From JADJPG01 sp964491875 (lineage in GTDB: Bacteria; Verrucomicrobiota; Verrucomicrobiia; Limisphaerales; JADJPG01): a stretch of 64,000 bases of DNA. The stretch is from contig CAZBIC010000023.1 in NCBI GenBank assembly GCA_964491875.1, positions 58,828 to 122,827 of the forward strand. Reading direction: 5' to 3'. The notes beneath the pieces were generated by a model. The model had not been told where the DNA came from and ran no database searches. It worked only from the letters and a program-made list of their open reading frames with translations. Position 1 is the stretch's first letter; every line of letters starts with the position of its first letter. Shown piece by piece: positions 1-8,867 of the stretch. Position numbers and translations under genes: made by a program.

Positions 1-53
1 TCATTTTCGACGCTCCTGACGGACGCGGGATGCGTTGTCGGGCTGAATTTTTT

Positions 54-2753
54 ATGAGCCATAACCTGTTCAACACACTGCAATCTTTCGACCTTGGCAA
101 CGGCAAGTCCGGCCAGTTTTATTCCCTCCCCGCACTGGAAGCGGCCGGCGCCGGCCCCATCTCCAAGCTGCCGGTCAGCATCCGTCTCGTGCTGGAGTCC
201 GTGCTGCGCAATTGCGACGGGCTCAAGGTGCAGGAAGCGAACGTGAAGGAGCTCGCGAACTGGAAGCCGACCGAGGAACGCACCGCGGAGATTCCGTTCG
301 TGGTCGCCCGCATCGTGTTGCAGGACTTCACCGGCGTGCCGTTGCTCGTGGACCTCGCGGCGATGCGCAGTGCGGTGAACAAGATTGGCAAGAACCCGAA
401 GATCATCGAACCGCTCGTGCCCGTGGACCTCGTCGTGGACCACTCGGTCCAGGTGGACTTCGCCGGCGCTGCCGACTCGATGGCGCGCAACTTGGATTTG
501 GAATTCACCCGTAACCGCGAGCGCTACCAGTTCCTCAAGTGGGGCATGCAGGCGTTTGACACCTTCAAGGTCGTGCCTCCCGGCATCGGCATCGTGCATC
601 AAGTCAACTTGGAGTATCTCGCGAAGGGCGTGCTGGACCAGGGCGGAGTTTACTATCCCGACACGCTCGTCGGCACCGACTCGCACACCACGATGATCAA
701 CGGTCTCGGCATCGTGGGCTGGGGCGTGGGCGGCATCGAAGCGGAAGCGGGCATGCTCGGGCAGCCGGTTTATTTCCTAACGCCGGACGTCGTCGGCGTG
801 CATCTCACCGGCGCGATCCGCGAAGGTGTCACTGCAACCGACGTCGCACTCACCGTCACGCAGATGCTTCGCAAGGCGAAGGTCGTCGGCAAGTTCGTCG
901 AGTTCTTCGGGCCTGGTGCCGCTGCGCTCCCGCTCGTGGACCGCGCGACCATCGCGAACATGGCGCCCGAATACGGCGCGACGATGGGTTTCTTCCCGAT
1001 TGACGAGGAATGCGTGAACTACCTCCGCGGCACCGGCCGCAGCGAGGCGCACTGCCAGATGTATGAGAACTACTACAAGGCGCAGGGTCTCTGGGGCATT
1101 CCGCAGGCCGGCCAGATCGAATACTCGCAGGTCGTCGAACTCGACCTCGCCAGCGTGAAGCCCAGCGTCGCCGGCCCGAAGCGTCCACAGGACCGCATCG
1201 AATTGCAGAACCTTCGCCGCGAGTTCTTCAGCGCGGTGCAACGTCCCGTGACCGAGAACGGTTTCGGCAAGACGCGTCAGGTGTTCGGCAAGTCAGTGAA
1301 GGTCGAGATGGCTTCCAAGAAGAAGGCCAACGTCGGGACCGGCTCCGTGCTCATCGCGGCCATCACGAGTTGCACGAACACCAGCAACCCGAGCGTGATG
1401 CTCGCCGCTGGCTTGCTCGCGAAGAAGGCCGTTGAGAAGGGGCTGAAAGTGAACCCTGCCGTGAAGGCGTCGCTGGCTCCCGGATCGCGCGTGGTCACGG
1501 ACTACCTCAAGAAGACCGGCCTCACGCCGTATCTCAACAAGCTCCGATTCAACACCGTCGGCTACGGCTGCACGACCTGCATCGGCAACTCCGGCCCGCT
1601 CGATCCCGCGATCGAGGATGCCGTGGTGAAGAACGATTACGTCACCGCCAGTGTGCTCTCCGGCAACCGCAACTTCGAAGCGCGCGTGCATCAGAACGTG
1701 AAATCGAACTTCCTCATGTCGCCGCCGCTCGTCGTCGCCTTCGCGCTCGCGGGTCGCGTCGATATCGACCTGAGCTGCGAGCCTCTCGGCACGAGCAAGG
1801 ATGGCGAACCCGTTTACCTCGCTGACCTCTGGCCGACGCTGCAGGAAGTTCGCGACGCGATGCAATCCGCGCTCAAGCCCGAAGTCTTCCGTAAGCTCTA
1901 CAAGGATTTCGCCGCGCAGAATCCGAAGTGGAACGAGATCCCGTCCAGCGTCGGCAACGTGTATGAGTGGGACACCAAGTCCACCTACATCCAGGAGCCG
2001 CCGTTCTTCACGAACTTCTCGCTCACGCCCGGCAGCATCAAGCCCATCACCGGCGCGCGCGCACTCGGCATCTTCGGCGACAGCGTGACCACCGACCACA
2101 TCTCGCCCGCTGGCGCGATCAAGAAGAGTTCGCCCGCCGGCAAGTTCCTGCTCGAAAACGGCGTCACCTTCGAAGACTTCAACAGCTACGGTTCACGCCG
2201 TGGCAATGACCGCATCATGACCCGTGGAACGTTCGCCAATGTCCGCATCAAGAACCTGATGCTCGGCGGCGAAGAGGGTGGCAACACCATCGGCGCGGAC
2301 GGCCAGAAGACTTCCATCTATGACGCGTCGATCGCGTATCAAGCCAAGGGCACGCCGCTCATCGTCATCGCCGGACAGGAATACGGCACCGGCTCCAGCC
2401 GCGACTGGGCGGCGAAAGGCACGAACCTGCTCGGCGTGAAAGTTGTCGTGGCGCAGAGCTTTGAGCGCATCCATCGCTCGAACCTCGTCGGCATGGGCGT
2501 TCTCCCGCTGCAGTTCAAGGAAGGCACCACCGCGCAGACCTTGAAGCTCGACGGCACCGAGACCTACGACATCGTTGGCCTCGACGCGAACATCAAGCCG
2601 CAGCAAGACCTCACTCTGAAGATTACCCGCAAGGACGGCAGCGTGGAGAACGTCAATGTCCGCTGCCGCATCGATACACCCATCGAGATCGAATACTACC
2701 AGCATGGCGGCATCCTGCCCTACGTGCTGCGTCAGCTGATCGCAAAGGCGTAA
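54..2753 (+). CDS. acnA: Aconitate hydratase (aconitase A)
   Basis: This protein interconverts citrate and isocitrate through cis-aconitate in the TCA cycle and acts in the cytoplasm. The length, 899 residues from this start, matches the AcnA/IRP1-type monomeric aconitases. The three 4Fe-4S cluster ligands are visible as Cys440 in TSCTNTSNP and Cys506/Cys509 in GYGCTTCIGNSGPL, close to the spacing in E. coli AcnA. The C-terminal swivel domain shows the GDSVTTDHISPAG and GTGSSRDWAAKG motifs. I chose the ATG at 54 (MSHNLF...) because the N terminus then resembles family members; an in-frame ATG at 30 would add eight residues, and neither has a convincing Shine-Dalgarno. It is the only + strand gene here and is followed by its own terminator. 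A 2-methylisocitrate or 2-methylaconitate substrate is possible for some relatives, but the overall sequence fits aconitase best. Confidence 0.96.
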   Translation: MSHNLFNTLQSFDLGNGKSGQFYSLPALEAAGAGPISKLPVSIRLVLESVLRNCDGLKVQEANVKELANWKPTEERTAEIPFVVARIVLQDFTGVPLLVDLAAMRSAVNKIGKNPKIIEPLVPVDLVVDHSVQVDFAGAADSMARNLDLEFTRNRERYQFLKWGMQAFDTFKVVPPGIGIVHQVNLEYLAKGVLDQGGVYYPDTLVGTDSHTTMINGLGIVGWGVGGIEAEAGMLGQPVYFLTPDVVGVHLTGAIREGVTATDVALTVTQMLRKAKVVGKFVEFFGPGAAALPLVDRATIANMAPEYGATMGFFPIDEECVNYLRGTGRSEAHCQMYENYYKAQGLWGIPQAGQIEYSQVVELDLASVKPSVAGPKRPQDRIELQNLRREFFSAVQRPVTENGFGKTRQVFGKSVKVEMASKKKANVGTGSVLIAAITSCTNTSNPSVMLAAGLLAKKAVEKGLKVNPAVKASLAPGSRVVTDYLKKTGLTPYLNKLRFNTVGYGCTTCIGNSGPLDPAIEDAVVKNDYVTASVLSGNRNFEARVHQNVKSNFLMSPPLVVAFALAGRVDIDLSCEPLGTSKDGEPVYLADLWPTLQEVRDAMQSALKPEVFRKLYKDFAAQNPKWNEIPSSVGNVYEWDTKSTYIQEPPFFTNFSLTPGSIKPITGARALGIFGDSVTTDHISPAGAIKKSSPAGKFLLENGVTFEDFNSYGSRRGNDRIMTRGTFANVRIKNLMLGGEEGGNTIGADGQKTSIYDASIAYQAKGTPLIVIAGQEYGTGSSRDWAAKGTNLLGVKVVVAQSFERIHRSNLVGMGVLPLQFKEGTTAQTLKLDGTETYDIVGLDANIKPQQDLTLKITRKDGSVENVNVRCRIDTPIEIEYYQHGGILPYVLRQLIAKA

Positions 2754-2773
2754 TCCGCAGGACCCGTTTCTCA

Positions 2774-2800
2774 GGCGCTGGCGCAAGCCAGCGCCTTTTT
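2774..2800 (+). terminator. Rho-independent terminator of acnA
   Basis: A perfect 9-bp stem (GGCGCTGGC with GCCAGCGCC) closes on a GCAA tetraloop and is followed directly by five T residues, 20 bases after the acnA stop codon. The T-tract runs into the reverse-strand stop codon of the convergent hydrolase gene (2799-2801). In the minus direction the stem is not followed by a T-tract, so as an intrinsic terminator it should work mainly for acnA. Confidence 0.9.
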
Positions 2801-3590
2801 AGTGCTTGGATTCCGCCGGACCACCGCTCGTCGCTGCCGGCAGATCTCCCTCGCCGAGCTTCCGGTGGAACAGCTCCAACGCCAGTTGGTAGCACTGCAT
2901 GGCCAGAGCAGGATCGTAGCGATGCCCTTCGTCGCGGATGAACGCGTGCTGACCGTTGAACTCGTGCCAGGTGAAGTTCACGTTCAGTTCGCAAAGCGCG
3001 TTGTAGATTTTCTTCCGGCCTTCGAGCGGCACGTGAGGATCTTGTTTACCCCAGAACAGCAGCAACTCGCCCTTGATGTCCTTCGCCGAGGCAAGTGTGT
3101 CGTCGCCCGTCTTGCTGAGTGAGCCTTTGTGAATGTCCGTCGCGTAATAGCACACGGCGGCGAGCACATCGGCGTTCTTGGCTGCCGCACGGAAACAAAG
3201 ATGACCGCCGATGCAGATGCCGAGCGTCCCCAGTTTGCCGGTGCAATTGGAATGACTCTTCAGATAATCGAGCACCGCGCGGGAATCACCATCGAGACCG
3301 CGCAGTTCCTTCTCCAACTTCAATGCGTTCCCGCGATCCGCTCCCGCTTGGTCGTAAGCCAGAACGCATCCGGCAGGCTCGAACTCGTGCCAGATCTCCG
3401 GCACCGCCACCACGTAGCCGTGACCCGCAAGCAACGCCGCCGTGCGCCGGATGGGGCCGGTCACTTGGAAGATTTCCGAATACAGGAGGATGCCCGGATA
3501 CCTTCCCGCCGCCGCTGGACGGAACATGTGTGTGCGCATCGGCCCGGTGGGAGTCTGGAGCTCAACGATCTCGTTGTCTTTGATGGTCAT
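2799..3590 (-). CDS. Dienelactone hydrolase family protein
   Basis: This is an alpha/beta hydrolase of 263 residues, the usual length for the DLH family (carboxymethylenebutenolidase-like), without a signal peptide, so probably cytoplasmic. The catalytic triad is visible: Cys126 in the nucleophile elbow GICIGGH, Asp184 in GKQDPHVP and His215 in NGQHAFIRDEG. Glu39 in the YSEIFQ segment matches the conserved glutamate that modulates the cysteine in DLH. True substrates of this family vary (dienelactones, other esters or lactones) and nothing in the neighbourhood fixes one. It is the last gene of a three-gene minus-strand run, 55 bases after the GGT-family gene, so co-transcription is plausible. 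The start ATG at 3590 has no strong Shine-Dalgarno. The stop codon lies in the T-tract of the acnA terminator. Confidence 0.9.
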   Translation of the reverse strand: MTIKDNEIVELQTPTGPMRTHMFRPAAAGRYPGILLYSEIFQVTGPIRRTAALLAGHGYVVAVPEIWHEFEPAGCVLAYDQAGADRGNALKLEKELRGLDGDSRAVLDYLKSHSNCTGKLGTLGICIGGHLCFRAAAKNADVLAAVCYYATDIHKGSLSKTGDDTLASAKDIKGELLLFWGKQDPHVPLEGRKKIYNALCELNVNFTWHEFNGQHAFIRDEGHRYDPALAMQCYQLALELFHRKLGEGDLPAATSGGPAESKH

Positions 3591-3645
3591 CTTGCGCCGA
3601 GGCTACGAAGCGCCAGTTGGGAAGCAAACTCAAAGCGGTGAACGA

Positions 3646-5514
3646 TCACCAGGCGATGCCGTGGTCGTCGCCGTCATTGGCAACGCCGCCCCACATCGTG
3701 TTGTGCTGCCAGTCGAAGTAAATCGCGGTGACCGGCCCGGTGGTCTTTGCTCGCATCTCCAGCCGGTAGCCCATGCGCATCAGGTCGCGCTGAACCCAAC
3801 CTGGAGTTTGTTCGTTGATCAACAGCTTGCCGGGTTGTGCTTCGTGGAAGTCGAATGACGCCCGCGCCTGGTAGGTGTTGAAGTTTGCCGCCTCACACGC
3901 TTCCTGCGCCGACATGTCGAACTCCACCATGTTCAGGATCAGTTGCAGGAGATTCTGCTCCTGGGCGTCACCGCCTTGGACGGCACACGCGAGGAACGGC
4001 CTTCCCAGCAACGTGGCGATGGTGGGGCTGAGCGTGACACGGGGACGCTTGCCGGGCGCGAGGACGTTGAAAGGATTCTCAGCTTCATCGAGAACGAAAC
4101 TCTGCATCCGCTGGCTCATCCCGACGCCTGTGTTGCCGGCGATGCAAACTGGAATCCATCCGCCGCTGGGCACGATGGAAACCACCCAGCCCGCCTTGTC
4201 GGCAGCGTGAATCGTGGTCGTGCCAGCGCGAAAACCAGTCTCAAACCGGCGCCACGCTCCGTCCTCGTCGGTCTTGATTCGGCGGAACCTCAGGTTCGTC
4301 CAGTTGCGCAGCAGTTTCTGGTAAGGATTCGTCTTGCCCATGATCGAGTATGGATCGCCTGGGCGAACATCGGGATCGTTTCGTGACGGATCGAATTCGC
4401 GCCAGCGTTCCGCTGCGTATTCTTTGGAGATCAATCCGCGCAATGGCTCTTCTGGCGCCACCGACGGATCGCCGAAGTAAAAATCCCGATCCGCAAACGC
4501 CATGTGCATCGCCTGCGCCAGCGTGTGGATGTAGCGGGTGCTGTTGTAGCCCATGCTCTGGAGATCCAGTGGCTCGATGAAGTTCAACATCTGGATGAGC
4601 GCTGGGCCTTGTGTCCAGGTGTCGAGCTTGTGAATCTCGATTCCTTTGTAGGTTCCTTTGATCGGCAGCTCGATCTTCACCTTCCACTGGGCGAGATCCT
4701 GCAGCGTGTGCAGGCCGCCCTGCTCTTTCGATCCGCGCACAAACTCCGCAGCGATATCGCCCTTGTAGAAGCGATCGTAGGCGGCATAGATGGCTTCCTT
4801 GCGAGATTTGCCAGCCTTCAACGCGGCTGACTCGGCGTCCACTAGTTTCTGGAGCGTGGCCAGCAGTTCCGGCTGCCGAAAGATCTGACCAGGACGCGGC
4901 GCCTCGTAGCCTTGACCCAAATTCGGGAGCAAAATCTTCTTCGAGTAGGGCCATTGCTTGAGCTTCTCCTTGTCCTTTTGGATGCGCCACGAACATTCCT
5001 CCTCCATGGGATATCCCTCCGCCATCTCCATCGCTGGCGAGAGCACTTCCTTCAGCGATAGCTTGCCGTACTCGGCAAGCATGGTGAACAAGCCACCGGG
5101 CGTTCCGGGCGTCAGCGCCGCCAGCGGTCCTTCTCCCGGCGGATACATCTTCCCGCGGTTCTTAAAAAATTCAGGCGTGGCTCCAGTTGGTGCGACGCCC
5201 AGCGCATTGATGCCGAAGACCTTCTTGGTATTCGGATCGTAAATCAGCGCCTGAGTTTCCCCGCCCCATGCGACGTCGTCATACATCGTGCAAACCGCGC
5301 CGAGCATGGCGCAGGCGGCGTCGACAGCGTTCCCGCCGCGCTCGAAGATTTTTGATCCAGCCGTCGCTCCCAGCGGTTTCCCCGTGATGGCCATCCAGTG
5401 CCTGCCATGCAAATCCGGACGCTCGGTACGGCCCGTCATCGAGCGCGCCGCAGCCTCCAACTGCATTGGCAGAAAGCACGAAACCAGCCCCAGAATGGCG
5501 AAGAAAGTTTTCAC
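3646..5514 (-). CDS. Gamma-glutamyltransferase family protein (secreted)
   Basis: This 622-residue Ntn-hydrolase of the GGT family begins at a GTG codon and has a signal peptide (hydrophobic residues 4-17, likely cleavage near 21-23), so it should act in the periplasm. GGTs self-cleave before a Thr and then transfer or hydrolyse gamma-glutamyl groups. Family motifs include FERGGNAVDAA (58-68) and the LTPGTPGG stretch (134-141). The usual nucleophile motif TTHxSxxD is replaced by TTTIHAAD, with Thr432 aligning to the catalytic Thr; the downstream SIVPSGG and Gly-rich VQGGDAQEQN segments are present. The changed motif means that substrate or even activity could differ from classical GGT. It lies 61 bases downstream of the PVC heme-protein gene and 55 bases upstream of the hydrolase gene, suggesting one transcript. 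No Shine-Dalgarno is evident. Confidence 0.87.
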   Translation of the reverse strand: MKTFFAILGLVSCFLPMQLEAAARSMTGRTERPDLHGRHWMAITGKPLGATAGSKIFERGGNAVDAACAMLGAVCTMYDDVAWGGETQALIYDPNTKKVFGINALGVAPTGATPEFFKNRGKMYPPGEGPLAALTPGTPGGLFTMLAEYGKLSLKEVLSPAMEMAEGYPMEEECSWRIQKDKEKLKQWPYSKKILLPNLGQGYEAPRPGQIFRQPELLATLQKLVDAESAALKAGKSRKEAIYAAYDRFYKGDIAAEFVRGSKEQGGLHTLQDLAQWKVKIELPIKGTYKGIEIHKLDTWTQGPALIQMLNFIEPLDLQSMGYNSTRYIHTLAQAMHMAFADRDFYFGDPSVAPEEPLRGLISKEYAAERWREFDPSRNDPDVRPGDPYSIMGKTNPYQKLLRNWTNLRFRRIKTDEDGAWRRFETGFRAGTTTIHAADKAGWVVSIVPSGGWIPVCIAGNTGVGMSQRMQSFVLDEAENPFNVLAPGKRPRVTLSPTIATLLGRPFLACAVQGGDAQEQNLLQLILNMVEFDMSAQEACEAANFNTYQARASFDFHEAQPGKLLINEQTPGWVQRDLMRMGYRLEMRAKTTGPVTAIYFDWQHNTMWGGVANDGDDHGIAW

Positions 5515-5575
5515 GCGTCGGACGACACACTAGACGCGGTGGCGGCAGTTGCGCAACTCCGACGAGACGCTTCCA

Positions 5576-8500
5576 TCACCGCGACGTCAGGAATTTGAGC
5601 AGTTCGATCTGCTCTCGCGGCCCCAACGATTCCAGAAGCCCTTCAGGCATCAGTGACTTTTCGCTCGTCTCCCGCCTTGAGATGTCCGCCTTCGGAAGGA
5701 CCGTCTCTCCCACGGTCGTCCGAATCGTCAACGCGCCCGCGGTCTCTTGAATCACCAGGCCGGAAATCAGGTCGCCGCTTTTCGTCTCCGCCGAGGTCAC
5801 CTGAAAATCCGTCCCCACCACGGCGTTCGGATCAATGATGTTCTCGAGATAATATCGAATGCCGTTGCGACCCGCGCCGGTCAGTTCCGGCCCGAGCCGA
5901 ACGCCCTCCTCGCCGATGCGATGACACTGCGCGCAGAGTTTCTGGAAATGCACCTTGCCTGCGCCGCCATCGTAGGCCCAAAGCGGCGCCTCATTGAAGG
6001 TCTTCTCCAGCGTGGTGATCAGCTGTTGCTTCTCCGCTGGCGTCTGCAGAATGCGACCCCACGTCGCAGCCACACGCTGATCTACTTCGGGATTCTTCAA
6101 CTCGGTCAACTGCCGGATGTAAAATGCCGTCAACTGGTCGCGTTTGATCGTTCCAGCCTCCACCGCATCCAGCAACGCGGTGGCGAAAGCCGGCCGCGAC
6201 ACGAGCGAGTTCAATGCAGCCGAGCGTTCCGTCGCCGAGAAGCGTTCGTAGCGGGAAACCAACGCGGACGGAATCTCCCCAGCGTCAAAACGGGCGAGCA
6301 GGTGGATCGCCGGCGTGCGGAACCGGGCGTCGTCCAGCAAGCCGAGAAACACTCCCAGCGATTCACGGTCGGGGCCACGACTGAGAACGGTGAAAGCGTG
6401 CTGACGGGCGGAAGCATTCGCTTTCAAGTCGGCCAGCGCTTCGCGCAGCCGCGGGAACATCGAAGCATCGCCAAACACCGAAGCGAGTTGTTCGGCTTGC
6501 CTTACGATGCGGGCATCGCTGTGGCGATACAGCGCAGGAGAAACTTTCGCCCAGGCGGCCGGCATCGGAACACGCCCCCGCGCGTCGATGGCCAGGGTCA
6601 GAGCCGCGAGACGCCTCCGCAGGTGTTCACCTTCCAACTTGGCGAGAGACGCAATGCCGCGCTCAGTGCCTTCACCGTCCATCGTGGCCGCATACCAATA
6701 GGCGTAATCCGACAGCTGGGTCAGCGGAGAACGTTCCGCAAGCTCCAAAGTTCGCCCCACCGACGTGGGCATGCGTTGCGCCAGACTTTGCCAGAGCAAG
6801 AGCGGTAGGTTTCGATCTTCTCGATCTTCCGCGTGCCGCGACAATGCCTCGATCAACTTCCATGCTGTAGACTCCGGCGCGCGCTGAATCGCCGAGGCCA
6901 GAAACAGGCGAACGGTCGGCGACGGATCCTTCTCCGCCAGACGCACAAACTCCCTCAACAGCCCAGCGGAAGCGGACCGATCATCCAGTGCCAGTTGAAT
7001 CGCCCATCCGCGGACGTATTCGTCGGGATTTTTGAGCGCTGTGCGCAACTGACGATCACTCACGCTCCCGATGGCATGAAGCGTCCACAGCGCGTTCAAA
7101 TGTGCTGACGCACTCCCTGGCTTCGCGGCCGACTGGTTCAGCAGCGCCACCGCATCACGCGAAATCGCCCGTGTCGTCGACCGCTCGTGTAACACTCGAC
7201 GAGCGGTGCGACCGTGCCAGGCGTTCTTGTGATCGATCATCGAGACCAGTTCCACATCGCTCTTCGCGGCCAGATCGACCTTCACCGGCTTGTAGCCCGC
7301 CTGCCATTGCATCCGGTAAAGCCGGCCGTTGCTGCGATCCCAGCGCTCCGTGTTCGGATTGTGACAATGCTGTTGGTCATACCAGTCGATGAAGTAGACC
7401 GCGCCATCCGGACCATACTGTAGGTCCACGCCGACATACTTCGGGTCGCTGCAGAAGAACTGGTCCTTGCCCGCGTGGACGGTATTGAAGCCTGAGCCTT
7501 CGCGCAGGTTCACCTGCTGATTCATTTGATGCCCGTGGAGATTCAGCGTGAAGAGATGGCCGCGAAATTCATCCGGCCAGTTGTCTCCGAGGTAAATCAT
7601 GGTGCCGACGTGCGAATGACCTCCATAGATCGCGTCGCTGCCAGGAACGCCCGCGCCGCCCGCGCCGTGATCGTAGCGAGCTGATGCGAGCAGGTAGTTT
7701 CGGAACTGGGGAAAGTCCCTCGGCGGATTCGCGATGATATACGGCGCGTAATTTGCATTCGCCTGATTCCAGAATTGCCCACCTTGAATCACGTGCGTCG
7801 TACCACCGCGACCCCAGTAGCTACGGCAGTGCGTCATGAAGATCTGCCCGCGCTCGTCGTAGTCGAGGCCCCATTGATTGCTGCCGCCTTCCGCGAACAC
7901 CTCCAACTCATGCCGCACCGGATGATACCGCCACACGCCGGCGCGGAGTTCGGCGCGCTTGTTATCCGGCACGCCCGGCTTGCCGATGCGCGAGTAGTTG
8001 AACACGCCTTGATTGCCGTAGAGCCAGCCGTCCGGCCCCCACATGAAACTGTTCAGGCACTCATGCGTGTCCTGGTAACCGAATCCTTCGAGCAACACCC
8101 GTGGCGGACTGTCCGGCACGTCGTCGCGATTGCGATCCGGAATGAAGAGCAGTTCCGGCGCGGCGCCGACCCACACGCCGCCGTGGCCGACCTCGAAACC
8201 GCTCACGAGGTTCAGCGATTCCGCGAACACCTTGCGCGACTCAAACTTCCCGTCGCCATCGCGATCTTCGAAGATCACGATCTTGTCGAGCCCTTTGCCG
8301 GCCGGCTGCTTCTGGGGATAGCTGTAAGCCTCCGCCACCCAGATGCGGCCGCGCTCGTCGAACGCGAACGCGACGGGCTGATGCAAATCCGGCTCCGCCA
8401 CGACCAGTTCCGCGCGGAATCCTTCCGGAACGTACATCTGCGCGACTGTTTCCTCCGGAGCGGAACCTGCCGTGACGCCTACGGGATTCTTCTGCAAATG

Positions 8501-8632
8501 GCGAAGCACCGGGCTCGACTTGAGACGCTCCACATTTGGCAGCGGACTCTCTGCTCGCGCAGCGTGCCAGGCGGGAAGCAGGGAGCACACGGTCAGGCAG
8601 ACAAGGCTCAGTGATGAACATGGGAATCGCAT
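5576..8632 (-). CDS. PVC-type heme-binding CxxCH protein (secreted dehydrogenase-like)
   Basis: This 1018-residue protein has the architecture typical of Planctomycetes and Verrucomicrobia secreted cytochromes. It begins with a signal peptide (cleavage likely after ARA, residue 27). An N-terminal beta-propeller resembling soluble sugar dehydrogenases (about 65-430; family known as Piru_Ver_Nterm) follows, then a helical HEAT-like middle (about 440-870) and a C-terminal cytochrome c domain. The heme motif CAQCH gives Cys900, Cys903 and His904, and Met995 in SLMPEG is a good axial-ligand candidate. Such proteins are thought to oxidise sugars or other substrates in the periplasm and pass electrons on, but the substrate is unknown. 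It is the first gene of a probable three-gene transcript with the GGT-family and hydrolase genes. The start ATG lies at the end of a candidate promoter, which would make the message leaderless. Confidence 0.92.
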   Translation of the reverse strand: MRFPCSSLSLVCLTVCSLLPAWHAARAESPLPNVERLKSSPVLRHLQKNPVGVTAGSAPEETVAQMYVPEGFRAELVVAEPDLHQPVAFAFDERGRIWVAEAYSYPQKQPAGKGLDKIVIFEDRDGDGKFESRKVFAESLNLVSGFEVGHGGVWVGAAPELLFIPDRNRDDVPDSPPRVLLEGFGYQDTHECLNSFMWGPDGWLYGNQGVFNYSRIGKPGVPDNKRAELRAGVWRYHPVRHELEVFAEGGSNQWGLDYDERGQIFMTHCRSYWGRGGTTHVIQGGQFWNQANANYAPYIIANPPRDFPQFRNYLLASARYDHGAGGAGVPGSDAIYGGHSHVGTMIYLGDNWPDEFRGHLFTLNLHGHQMNQQVNLREGSGFNTVHAGKDQFFCSDPKYVGVDLQYGPDGAVYFIDWYDQQHCHNPNTERWDRSNGRLYRMQWQAGYKPVKVDLAAKSDVELVSMIDHKNAWHGRTARRVLHERSTTRAISRDAVALLNQSAAKPGSASAHLNALWTLHAIGSVSDRQLRTALKNPDEYVRGWAIQLALDDRSASAGLLREFVRLAEKDPSPTVRLFLASAIQRAPESTAWKLIEALSRHAEDREDRNLPLLLWQSLAQRMPTSVGRTLELAERSPLTQLSDYAYWYAATMDGEGTERGIASLAKLEGEHLRRRLAALTLAIDARGRVPMPAAWAKVSPALYRHSDARIVRQAEQLASVFGDASMFPRLREALADLKANASARQHAFTVLSRGPDRESLGVFLGLLDDARFRTPAIHLLARFDAGEIPSALVSRYERFSATERSAALNSLVSRPAFATALLDAVEAGTIKRDQLTAFYIRQLTELKNPEVDQRVAATWGRILQTPAEKQQLITTLEKTFNEAPLWAYDGGAGKVHFQKLCAQCHRIGEEGVRLGPELTGAGRNGIRYYLENIIDPNAVVGTDFQVTSAETKSGDLISGLVIQETAGALTIRTTVGETVLPKADISRRETSEKSLMPEGLLESLGPREQIELLKFLTSR

Positions 8633-8638
8633 GTGGCC

Positions 8639-8667
8639 GGGATACCTGACAATCGTCCGGGTGTCAA
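8639..8667 (-). promoter_or_regulatory. Candidate sigma70-type promoter for the heme-protein gene
   Basis: Reading the minus strand, a perfect TTGACA (8662-8667) is followed after 17 bases by TATCCC (8639-8644), which matches the -10 consensus only in its first three bases. Transcription would begin almost at the ATG at 8632, giving a leaderless mRNA. That agrees with the lack of any Shine-Dalgarno before this start. The weak -10 keeps confidence low. Confidence 0.3.
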
Positions 8668-8867
8668 AGCGCGGCTTTTACGGCAATGGTTCTCCGGGCA
8701 TTGCTTCAATTCACGCCTCACGAGAACTTCTCTCAACTGCTAGATATCTCGACTGCCACGGTGTCGGGCGGGGAGGTCTACGCCGCTGCCTGCGGATGTT
8801 CCGAAAATCTCCAGAAGGTGGCCGAAGTCACCGAAGTCACAGTCCTAAGTTCAACCCAGCTTCGCAC
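8668..8867. other. Intergenic region between the giant gene and the heme-protein gene
   Basis: No gene is visible here. It holds a 6-bp inverted repeat (GCAATG at 8683-8688 and CATTGC at 8699-8704, ten-base loop) just upstream of the candidate promoter, which could be an operator, and a short direct repeat of CCGAAGTCA near 8822-8840. I see no hairpin plus T-tract that would terminate the giant transcript. Confidence 0.4.
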
